The translations under genes were made by a program, and so were the position numbers. This document shows positions 15,926 to 22,952 of a stretch of 39,012 bases of DNA, in pieces. How positions within the stretch are numbered: the stretch's first letter is position 1; the number at the start of each line of letters is the position of its first letter. The stretch comes from Levilactobacillus andaensis. GTDB lineage: Bacteria; Bacillota; Bacilli; Lactobacillales; Lactobacillaceae. The notes below the pieces were generated by a model. The model had not been told where the DNA came from. It ran no database searches and worked only from the letters and a program-made list of their open reading frames with translations. The stretch lies in the NCBI RefSeq assembly GCF_016861695.1, contig NZ_BOLP01000001.1:1-39012 (forward strand), given 5' to 3'.

Positions 15926-17566
15926 CTACTTGATATAAGCGTACTTGTAACTCCACTGTGTCCCGGCCGTGTTGTGGATGATGCCCTTCACGTCAGTCCG
16001 TTGGAGGTAAGCGTAGTTGGCTTGGTAAAGTGGCGTAAAGCTCTGCGTCTTGTTGATCAACTTAGCCGCCTGCACCATGTCCTGCCAACGCGCCTCATCG
16101 TTACCGGCATCTTGGTTCTGCGCCTTGGCAATCAACTTGTCATACGTCTTGCTTGACCATTTGCCGTAGTTCAACGAGTTCGAGCTGACTGGAATCTGCA
16201 AGAAGGAAATTGGGTCGTTGAAGTCGGCCCCCCAGTGAGACAGGTAGAGGTCAAAGTCACCACTAGTCGACCGCGACTGGGCAACGGAAGCAGGCACGTT
16301 TTGAATCGTCAGGTCAAAGCCCTTCAGGTTCCTTTCCAACGCACTCTTCAGGTACTGGGTCACGGTGCTGGCCGCCACGTCATCGTTACCAGCCATGATG
16401 CTCAGGTTGACCTTCTTAATCCCTAATTGCTTCAAACCAGCCGCCCATTTCTGCTTGGCTAGCGTTGGATTGTAAGTCGTTGTGTTCTTTACCGCCTGTT
16501 GCTTGGCAAAGTCTTCCCCCGTCTTAGGGTCACGTGCTAACCCACTCGCTACAAATCCGGTTGGCGTCACGGAACCATCACCCAGAACCTTCTTCGTCAA
16601 CTGGCTGCGGTTGATGGACAATGCAATGGCCTGACGAATATTCTGATTGCTCATGATCCGCCGTTTTTCCTTGTTGGCGTCTTGGAAATTGTACTTCAGG
16701 TGAATGACGATGGAGTACGGATATTCCTGAAAGGCGCTATTATTCTTATAATTCTTCACCTGCTCGTTTGAAAGCTGAGCGAAGTCCAATTTCTTATTTT
16801 GATAGAGGCTCAGACCGGTCTGAGGGTTCGTGACCACCTGGTAGTTGATCTGGTGGAGTTTCACGACCTTTTTATCCCAGTACTGGTTGTTCTTGACGAA
16901 GGACCAGGTGTTGCCAGTCCCCGTCCAGTTGGTGATTTTAAATGGCCCACTGTACACCATGTACTGTGACTTGGTGGCATATTTCTTACCGTATTTGTTG
17001 ATCACCTTTTCGTTTTGGGGGGCAAATAGCGGATAGGCCATTAAAATCTTGAAGTAAGCGATGGGCTTATCCAATTGGATAACAACCGTCTGCTTGTTCT
17101 TAGCACTGATGCCAATGGTGTCGGGGTTCGCCTTGCCCGCAATAATCTTGTCCCCGTTCTTAATGCCGGAGAACATATTCATGTAAGACGACTTGGTCGA
17201 CGGCGTTAACGTCCGCCGCCAAGAATAAACGAAGTCCTGCGCGGTAATTTTGTCGCCGTTGCTCCACTTGGCGTTGTCTCGAACGTGGAACGTCCACGTC
17301 TTTTTATCCTTTGAAACTTTCGCGGAGTCAGCCAGGCCGGGCGCAACCTTACCATCCTTGCCTAACCGATAAAAACTTTCGAACACATTTCCCGTCTGGC
17401 CGTACCCCGTAGCCTTGGCGAGATCAATGGTATCTAGCTGTGCCGTCGCTGGTAACCGGAGCACCTGCGAAGGCTTTGCCGTTGACGTTGATTGGCCACA
17501 AGCCGCTAACCCCAGGCCCATAGCAATCACTGCAGCGACTAATCCAAATCCAGTCCATCTCTTCAT
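15926..17566 (-). CDS. Peptide-binding lipoprotein, OppA family (second copy)
   Basis: A 546-residue family 5 solute-binding lipoprotein with lipobox LAAC and landmarks TWTFHVRDNAKWSNGD, TAQDFVYSWRRTLTPS, YPLFAPQNE and YMVYSGPFKI. It is a paralog of the 3519-5174 product and likewise has no permease or ATPase beside it. The ATG at 17564-17566 was chosen because GGGAG lies 10 bases upstream and the signal peptide then starts MKRWTGFG. Its 5' leader encodes a Cys-rich peptide followed by a terminator hairpin, so it is likely made when cysteine is short. That suggests import of cystine, glutathione or Cys-containing peptides, which is inference. Confidence 0.95.
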   Translation of the reverse strand: MKRWTGFGLVAAVIAMGLGLAACGQSTSTAKPSQVLRLPATAQLDTIDLAKATGYGQTGNVFESFYRLGKDGKVAPGLADSAKVSKDKKTWTFHVRDNAKWSNGDKITAQDFVYSWRRTLTPSTKSSYMNMFSGIKNGDKIIAGKANPDTIGISAKNKQTVVIQLDKPIAYFKILMAYPLFAPQNEKVINKYGKKYATKSQYMVYSGPFKITNWTGTGNTWSFVKNNQYWDKKVVKLHQINYQVVTNPQTGLSLYQNKKLDFAQLSNEQVKNYKNNSAFQEYPYSIVIHLKYNFQDANKEKRRIMSNQNIRQAIALSINRSQLTKKVLGDGSVTPTGFVASGLARDPKTGEDFAKQQAVKNTTTYNPTLAKQKWAAGLKQLGIKKVNLSIMAGNDDVAASTVTQYLKSALERNLKGFDLTIQNVPASVAQSRSTSGDFDLYLSHWGADFNDPISFLQIPVSSNSLNYGKWSSKTYDKLIAKAQNQDAGNDEARWQDMVQAAKLINKTQSFTPLYQANYAYLQRTDVKGIIHNTAGTQWSYKYAYIK

Positions 17567-17631
17567 AAACTTAATGCTCCCTTTTTCCTCAAATTTAGTG
17601 GCGTGCAATCCCTAAATTGTGACGTGGTACA

Positions 17632-17678
17632 GAAAAAGCGAGTTACCCTTCACTCGCATCGTGAAAGGTAACCCGCTA
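17632..17678 (-). terminator. Attenuator hairpin in front of the second oppA
   Basis: On the minus strand AGCGGGTTACCTTTCAC pairs with GTGAAGGGTAACTCGCT around a 7-base loop, followed by TTTTT. It lies between the Cys-rich leader peptide stop and the oppA start, so it must be read through for expression, the layout of transcription attenuation. Confidence 0.88.
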
Positions 17679-17728
17679 CACTGACAACCGGAGTCGTCGT
17701 TATGTATTGCTACGGTTTAGCCGAAAAA

Positions 17729-17815
17729 TCACGAATTTGAGCAACGCAAAGAGCACACGTTACATTCGCAACATGCGGCAGACATCAATTGAATTTGATT
17801 TGCGTTGATCATCAT
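17729..17815 (-). CDS. Cys-rich leader peptide, 28 aa
   Basis: A short open frame with a strong ribosome site (AAGGAGG, about 10 bases before the first of two adjacent ATG codons). It ends in the stretch SAACCECNVCSLRCSNS, with five Cys in the last 14 residues (positions 15, 16, 18, 21, 25) encoded by TGT and TGC. The stop lies about 50 bases before a strong intrinsic terminator, and a good promoter lies about 45 bases upstream of the ATG. Ribosome stalling at Cys codons when Cys-tRNA is low would be expected to disrupt the terminator and allow oppA expression. The peptide itself probably has no other role, though metal binding cannot be excluded. Confidence 0.8.
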   Translation of the reverse strand: MMINANQIQLMSAACCECNVCSLRCSNS

Positions 17816-17865
17816 CGTAATTTTTCCTCCTTACTTTTTGTAATTAATCGGATTGCACAAGATTA

Positions 17866-17894
17866 AAGTTACCCTACTTCAAAACGTTTGTCAA
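17866..17894 (-). promoter_or_regulatory. Promoter of the leader peptide-oppA transcript
   Basis: A perfect -35 TTGACA (17889-17894), 17-base spacer and -10 TAACTT (17866-17871) on the minus strand. The -35 region overlaps a cre-like dyad (AAACGTTT), so carbon catabolite control is possible but unproven. Confidence 0.7.
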
Positions 17895-18476
17895 AAGTTT
17901 TGTTTTCGAGTGGGAAATGTAATCGTTTTAGATACTGTTATGACAGTATTTCAAAGCAATTCATTTTCGAGATTTTAGTAGGACGTCCTCGCCGAAGATC
18001 CGATTAAGATTAGTCGCACATGCCCTTTAAACCATACTGCCAGTCTGAAATCTTACTGTCGATGGCAAGGCACACTAACCAACGATGGACTGATATCAAT
18101 CACTTGCTGACTGATCAATAATCCATGATTGTCTGCTAGACAAGTAGCAAACGGTTTACGACTACTGCTGCCAACAAAGCACAATCAGAGCCGGAGGAGG
18201 CCAGGGGTGTAGCCGGCTGTGTCGACGATGTTTGCCGAGGTACTTTCTCGGCTTACATCGTGGGACGACCTGAGAGACGCGCTTCTTCGCGGCTTTCAGG
18301 CGAGCCGGAAGCCCGCTTCTCAGGCTGGAGGTGTTCCCCATAGCAGGCGGAATCCCTGGTAGCCGCAGCGCAACCATTCCCACAATCTATCTTTTAAGAT
18401 ATTCGCGAACCGCTAACATCTCCGCAATGAAAACGGTATACTAGAAATAATGAACGAGTAGAAAGGATTTGAACGT
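17895..18476. other. Gene-free spacer upstream of the GH3 gene
   Basis: This 582-base divergent spacer between the leader-oppA promoter and the GH3 gene holds structured repeat copy C (18190-18366). The rest is AT-rich, with no ribosome site linked to a frame. The GH3 promoter is not clear: TATACT at 18437-18442 is a good -10 candidate. Confidence 0.55.
18190..18366 (+). repeat. Structured intergenic repeat, copy C
   Basis: A 177-base copy closely matching copy A in the reverse orientation. Hairpin 2 reads CGATGT / ACATCG where copy A has CAATGT / ACATTG, and GCCGAG / CTCGGC where A has AGTCGG / CCGGCT; hairpin 3 reads CCTGAGAGACGCG with CGCGGCTTTCAGG. Each change keeps the pairing. It lies about 110 bases before the GH3 gene. 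Confidence 0.8.
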
Positions 18477-20735
18477 ATGGACATCGAACGAACGCTTGCT
18501 GCACTCACGCTACCAGAAAAGGCGGCTTTACTTTCGGGTAAAAACAATTGGTACACCGCTGCAATTAACCGCTTAGATATTCCCGCTTTGATGATGACGG
18601 ATGGCCCCTCGGGGTTACGGAAACAGGATTCAAGTGCTGGGGCCAACGACATCAACGCCGCGGTCACGGCAATCACCTATCCTTCTGCGGCCCTAAACGC
18701 CAGCACTTGGAATCAACCGCTGTTACGCCAATTGGGTGAACACCTTGGTGAAGAAGCTCGGGCTGAACAGGTCAGCTTATTGCTGGGACCTGGGGTCAAC
18801 CTGAAGCGCTCCCCACTTGGCGGTCGGAATTTCGAATATTTCTCCGAAGATCCCCTAGTTGCCGGTAAGTTGGGTAGTGCCTACGTTCAAGGGGTACAAT
18901 CCAAGCACGTCGGAGTTTCTGTTAAGCATTTCGCTGCCAACAACCGGGAAAATCAACGGTTCACGGCTTCTAGTGACATGTCACAACGGACGCTGCGCGA
19001 ACTCTACTTACGCACGTTTGAAATTATTATTAAGGCGGCCTTACCTGCGACCGTTATGACCTCTTACAACAAAATCAATGGCACCCTGAACTCACAAAAC
19101 TCTCGCTTATTACGCCGGATTTTACGTGACGAATGGGGCTTCCATGGCGCCGTCATGTCTGACTGGGGGGCGGTTGCTGACCACCCTGCTGCATTACGAG
19201 CCGGTCTGGACTTGGAAATGCCTGGTAAGGGCCAAGCTTCCGTGGACGAAATCATTCGTGCCGTTGAAACTGGCGAACTGGACGAAGGCACGCTGAACAA
19301 GTCGGTTCGGCACTTACTCCACGTCGTCGAGAACTGGTTGCCAGCGCCTGAACCTGGCAAGTATGACCATGTTGCGCACCACCAATTTGCCCGGAAACTG
19401 GCCGATGATGGGATTGTTCTGCTCAAGAACTACCACGACGAATTGCCACTGACATCGACCAACGCCGGCAAGGTTGTCGTCATTGGTGAATTGGCCGACC
19501 ATCCCCGTTATCAGGGTGCCGGTAGTTCCCATGTTAACCCCAGCGATTTAGTCACGCCATTAGCCGCTCTGAAGCAGAGTGGTCTGAGTGCCGACTACTA
19601 TCCCGGTTACCGTATCGACCAAAGTGAAACGGATGACAGTTTAGTCCAAACAGCCCTGCAGGCAGCGAAGACGGCGGATCACGTCATCATTTTCGCTGGC
19701 TATCCCGCGAGTGCTGAATCTGAAGGCTTCGACAAGTCCTCACTGATGTTGCCCGAGAACCAAACCGACCTCATCGGCAGCCTGTCCAAGGTGAACGCCC
19801 ACACGACGGTCGTCTTGCAGAATGGCTCTGCGGTCGAAATGCCGTGGATTCAAAACATTGCGGCCGTTGTCGAAACCTATTTGGCCGGTGAAGCCGTGGG
19901 TGAAGCAACCTGGGACGTCATCACTGGTGCCGTCAACCCATCCGGTCACTTGGCCGAAACCTTCCCGTTGAAGTTGACCGACACACCGATGTCCCCTACC
20001 TTTGGTCAAGATCCGCATCACGAATACTACTCCGAAGGTATCTTCATGGGCTACCGTTACTACGATACGCATGAAATGCACGTCCTCTTCCCATTTGGCC
20101 ATGGCTTGAGCTATACCAGCTTTGAATATACCAATCTGGCAATTGATCAAAATGAACGTGGTGCCACTGTGACCTTTGATGTCACCAATACCGGTGATTG
20201 CGCCGGTCAAGCGGTCCCACAACTCTACGTGGCTAACCATGCTTCCCATGCGCCAATGCCCACGAAGGAATTGCGCGCATTTACGAAGATCATGGTGGAA
20301 CCTGGAAAGACTGAACCGGTCACGTTGAAATTGGAACGCCGCGACTTCAGCTGGTGGTGCGAACGCAATCACCGCTGGCAAGCCGATTCTGGCGACTATG
20401 AAATCATGATTGGGGAATCCTCCCGTGACATGCGCCTGCAAACGAAGCTCACTATGGACTTCAAGAACTCGCCGGCACCCGTCACGAGTGAGACTTACCT
20501 TTCAACGATTATTCAAGACCCAGAACTCCTAAAGATCTTCAAGGAAACCATCATCACACCGCAAGCCAACGGTGATAACAGTGGCAATCCATTCGTCGAT
20601 ACCGATGAAAATGGCGAATCCCTAGCCTTGAAGGACCGGATGTTCCTGAACATGCCGCTCCGGGCGGTCATTGCCTTGGGGACACCTTCTAAATTAATCA
20701 ATAACTTTATCTTCGTTGCCAACCAACGGCGATAA
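18477..20735 (+). CDS. Glycoside hydrolase family 3, beta-glucosidase-like
   Basis: A 752-residue cytoplasmic (no signal peptide) GH3 enzyme. The N-terminal barrel contains NLKRSPLGGRNFEYFSEDP (108-126), KHF (150-152) and the nucleophile Asp229 in MSDWGA. The (alpha/beta)6 sandwich carries the SAESEGFDKSSL segment with the likely acid/base Glu414 or Glu416. A fibronectin III-like domain (about 560-640, PQLYVANHASHAP) follows, then an extra ~90-residue C-terminal tail not required by the family. The order fits beta-glucosidases of plant-associated lactobacilli that hydrolyse imported cellobiose, gentiobiose or aryl glucosides; xylosidase activity is possible. The ATG follows AAAGGA at about 9 bases. 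It is monocistronic with no sugar transporter beside it. Confidence 0.94.
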   Translation: MDIERTLAALTLPEKAALLSGKNNWYTAAINRLDIPALMMTDGPSGLRKQDSSAGANDINAAVTAITYPSAALNASTWNQPLLRQLGEHLGEEARAEQVSLLLGPGVNLKRSPLGGRNFEYFSEDPLVAGKLGSAYVQGVQSKHVGVSVKHFAANNRENQRFTASSDMSQRTLRELYLRTFEIIIKAALPATVMTSYNKINGTLNSQNSRLLRRILRDEWGFHGAVMSDWGAVADHPAALRAGLDLEMPGKGQASVDEIIRAVETGELDEGTLNKSVRHLLHVVENWLPAPEPGKYDHVAHHQFARKLADDGIVLLKNYHDELPLTSTNAGKVVVIGELADHPRYQGAGSSHVNPSDLVTPLAALKQSGLSADYYPGYRIDQSETDDSLVQTALQAAKTADHVIIFAGYPASAESEGFDKSSLMLPENQTDLIGSLSKVNAHTTVVLQNGSAVEMPWIQNIAAVVETYLAGEAVGEATWDVITGAVNPSGHLAETFPLKLTDTPMSPTFGQDPHHEYYSEGIFMGYRYYDTHEMHVLFPFGHGLSYTSFEYTNLAIDQNERGATVTFDVTNTGDCAGQAVPQLYVANHASHAPMPTKELRAFTKIMVEPGKTEPVTLKLERRDFSWWCERNHRWQADSGDYEIMIGESSRDMRLQTKLTMDFKNSPAPVTSETYLSTIIQDPELLKIFKETIITPQANGDNSGNPFVDTDENGESLALKDRMFLNMPLRAVIALGTPSKLINNFIFVANQRR

Positions 20736-20745
20736 ACGGAAAAAA

Positions 20746-20862
20746 GAGTGAGACAAAAGCATTGCGATTAGTCAATGAGCATTAACGTCGATAGACAAAC
20801 AATCCCGATTTTGGATTGTTTGTCTATCGGGGTTAAGCGGAGTTGACTGCCTTTTGTCGTAC
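20746..20862. repeat. Long imperfect palindrome downstream of the GH3 gene
   Basis: GACAAAAG..CTTTTGTC bounds an element whose inner arms also pair (AGTCAAT / GTTGACT, TTAAC / GGTTAA). Its core is a near-perfect hairpin GATAGACAAACAATCC / GGATTGTTTGTCTATC. It could be a terminator-linked intergenic repeat or a small MITE-like element; no coding capacity. Confidence 0.65.
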
Positions 20863-20884
20863 GTTTCCGCAATATAAATTTGGA

Positions 20885-20922
20885 GACACAAAAGGTCTGG
20901 GTTTTCGTCCCAGACCTTTTTA
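20885..20922. terminator. Bidirectional terminator between GH3 and GNAT genes
   Basis: AAAAGGTCTGGG and CCCAGACCTTTTT form a perfect stem with A- and T-runs, serving the convergent GH3 and acetyltransferase transcripts. Confidence 0.9.
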
Positions 20923-20946
20923 TTGTCCTGAAATTAGTCAGGCCTA

Positions 20947-21399
20947 TTAATTATTATTTACTGGTAAAACCATATCTAAATGCGGAATTCCCGTATCCAA
21001 ATAGACTTCGCTGACCGGTTGGAACCCAAACGAGGCGTAAAATTTCTGCAGATAAGCTTGGGCTTGAATCACGATCCGCTCAGCTGCGGGATAAGTGGCC
21101 TGAGCCGCATTAATCGCGGCAGCTACTAAATCACGTCCCGCACCGTGTTTCCGGGCTGATTGGGCCACAACGACCCGCCCAATACGGACTTGTTGTCCCT
21201 CATCCATCAGCCGTGCGTACGCAATCAGGTTACCAGCCTCATCGTAGCGCAATAAATGTTGCGCCGTCAGGTCCAGGTCATCGACCTCCTGATACGCACA
21301 ATCCTGCTCCACAACAAAGACTGCCACCCGGAGCTGATAAATTTGAAACAACTCTCGGGGACTTAGTTCGGCAAAACTTTTCTGGATCATCGTTTTCAT
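20947..21399 (-). CDS. GNAT acetyltransferase, ElaA-like
   Basis: A 150-residue GCN5-related N-acetyltransferase. The N-terminal pattern QIYQLRVAVFVVEQDCAYQEVDDLD (residues about 18-42) is the ElaA signature, and GRVVVAQSARKHGAGRDLV contains the acetyl-CoA pyrophosphate loop (R/Q-x-x-G-x-G/A type, here RKHGAGR). The C-terminus AQAYLQKFYASFGFQPVSEVY is the usual end strand. The acceptor is unknown. It lies 11 bases after the choloylglycine-hydrolase-like gene and is second in that operon; AGGGCGG precedes the ATG. Confidence 0.93.
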   Translation of the reverse strand: MKTMIQKSFAELSPRELFQIYQLRVAVFVVEQDCAYQEVDDLDLTAQHLLRYDEAGNLIAYARLMDEGQQVRIGRVVVAQSARKHGAGRDLVAAAINAAQATYPAAERIVIQAQAYLQKFYASFGFQPVSEVYLDTGIPHLDMVLPVNNN

Positions 21400-21410
21400 T
21401 GGCGACCGCC

Positions 21411-22394
21411 CTAGTTCAACTGATGAACGTGCGGCTTGTGGTCTAACGGATACTCAACGGGGGTGTCCCAATCCGTCAACATTTCATCAGTAATCTTAAC
21501 GCCTTGCAATTCAAGGTTGTCGTAGGGCTCCATGTAGTAGGCCCGTTCCTCGAGACTCATGTAACCGCGGTATTGCGTGTAGTCACTGTGACCATCGGCC
21601 TTTAGCTTGACACCCTTAGGAATCGTGACCCCATCTAGTAGGTGTTGCAATAAGTTCAGCGTACTTGGCACGTCTGGTGTCGGATCACTGAAATGCCGGT
21701 TAAATACGGTCCGCACAAATCGTGAAGGTGACGTATAATCCCCGGGTAAGCCGAGTGCACCAGTACCGGGTCCCTGGGTTTTCAGCCCAAAGCCCATGTA
21801 GTCGTGAAGTGGCCGGTCTTCAGCCGTCAAAGTCCCATACGTACTCAGGTTTTGCAAGTGCCAGCTCAATTGTGGTGAGTTCGCCATAACACCAACTGGA
21901 TCATCGATCAGATGGAGATCATGACTAGTGGCTTCCAAGACCGCAGTATCACCAGTAGGGTCACTAAAGATAAAGTGTAAAGGCGTCGTCAGCCCTAGCA
22001 AAGAGACTGGGATGTCTAAAATTTGAATGTGCTTCACTTGTTCCCGTAAGTCGGCAACACTCTTGGCATTGCCCAACACCCAGGCCGTAACGTCATGTGG
22101 TGCCAGGCCTAATTTATCTGCTGGCGCTTCCTTGGCGTACTTAGCATATGCTGAGAAATACAAAGCCGCCGCACCGAGACCATACTCATTGACCCCATCA
22201 ACAAAAATGTAGTGGCTGAGATTTCTCCCCGCACCGACGAATCCATACTTGGTGGTAAATTCACCAGCATCCCCCTGAATCTTTTGGTTGCGTGGCATAA
22301 AGATCGGCTGACCACCCAATTCGAAGGCAAAGTCCATGGTCCGGGCCAAGAAATGGTCCCCACGACTGTTTTCATAGGTCAAACTCGTACACAT
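21411..22394 (-). CDS. Choloylglycine hydrolase family (BSH/penicillin V acylase-like)
   Basis: A 327-residue Ntn-hydrolase. Starting at the ATG at 22392-22394 the protein begins MCTSLTYEN, so removal of Met exposes the catalytic Cys2; an ATG nine bases upstream would bury it and is rejected. Arg18 and Asp21 (FLARTMDF), the Asn of GVMANSP (about 170) and Arg of SPSRFVR (about 223) complete the family active site, and LGLPGDYTSPSRF is the conserved assembly region. It could deconjugate bile salts or cleave penicillin V or N-acyl homoserine lactone-like amides; the first loops (YENSRGDH..) do not settle this. It is the first gene of a pair with a GNAT acetyltransferase. No signal peptide. Confidence 0.93.
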   Translation of the reverse strand: MCTSLTYENSRGDHFLARTMDFAFELGGQPIFMPRNQKIQGDAGEFTTKYGFVGAGRNLSHYIFVDGVNEYGLGAAALYFSAYAKYAKEAPADKLGLAPHDVTAWVLGNAKSVADLREQVKHIQILDIPVSLLGLTTPLHFIFSDPTGDTAVLEATSHDLHLIDDPVGVMANSPQLSWHLQNLSTYGTLTAEDRPLHDYMGFGLKTQGPGTGALGLPGDYTSPSRFVRTVFNRHFSDPTPDVPSTLNLLQHLLDGVTIPKGVKLKADGHSDYTQYRGYMSLEERAYYMEPYDNLELQGVKITDEMLTDWDTPVEYPLDHKPHVHQLN

Positions 22395-22403
22395 CAAAAT
22401 CAT

Positions 22404-22910
22404 CCCGTTTCTCTTTTATTTAACAATCATTGTAAACCTTTGAAATTAGTTATGCACGGATAATCGTTAATTATATGATTTAATTTATCAATTAAACGTT
22501 TACTCAGTCTCACATGGGCTAACGATTTATTGTGCAAACCTTCGTCGATGACAACCGTTTCTCTCCAAAATTAACTCAGTATTAGAAGTTCACCGACAAA
22601 ACTCTTCAATTTTGACCAATCTCATGGTTCACGGATATCTATAACCAACTAAGTCGTGTATCCTTAACGTGAAAAGTATCTTAGTTTGACCCAACTACCC
22701 CGTGGGCATTGTCCAGCTGGCTGTTTTGTCACCAGTAAAACCGCTTTTGGTAATTACCGTACCACATCCGATCCGTATAGCTTATCTGTGGAAACGACCA
22801 GTCCCTTTGGCCTCCGCTCAAGTCTGACAATCACCCGTCAGCTAACCTAGGCTAACCCCTCCTTTTCCCGGTGACAGCCCCAGTAGCTTGCGAGATACTT
22901 TTCTTTTCAT
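22404..22910. other. Gene-free spacer between the acylase and sbcC
   Basis: About 500 bases with no supported gene. Near the acylase end a perfect -10 TATAAT (minus strand, 22470-22475) has no good -35, and an AAACGTTT dyad at 22493-22500, embedded in a cre-like ATTAAACGTTTACT, lies where the -35 would be. The region 22510-22900 shows nothing I can name. Confidence 0.45.
22470..22504 (-). promoter_or_regulatory. Possible acylase promoter with cre-like site
   Basis: TATAAT at 22470-22475 (minus) lies about 75 bases before the acylase start, and the cre-like ATTAAACGTTTACT (22491-22504) overlaps the expected -35. If real, CcpA would repress the acylase-GNAT unit on preferred sugars. Confidence 0.35.
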
Positions 22911-22947
22911 AAAAGGAGCTGTGGCAACTGTCACAGCTCCTTTTGGG
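22911..22947 (-). terminator. Terminator of the tag-sbcD-sbcC operon
   Basis: AAAAGGAGCTGTG and CACAGCTCCTTTT form a perfect 13-bp stem with T-run, just after the sbcC stop codon on the minus strand. Confidence 0.92.
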
Positions 22948-22952
22948 GTCAA

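Noticed and set aside
17623-17635. GTACCACG motif on the minus strand near the second oppA, T-box-like
   Set aside because: It follows the terminator rather than preceding it and lacks stem I; the leader-peptide model explains the region better.
19740-20441. 233-residue minus-strand frame inside the GH3 gene
   Set aside because: It lies fully within GH3 coding sequence with intact motifs on the plus strand and has no start signal.
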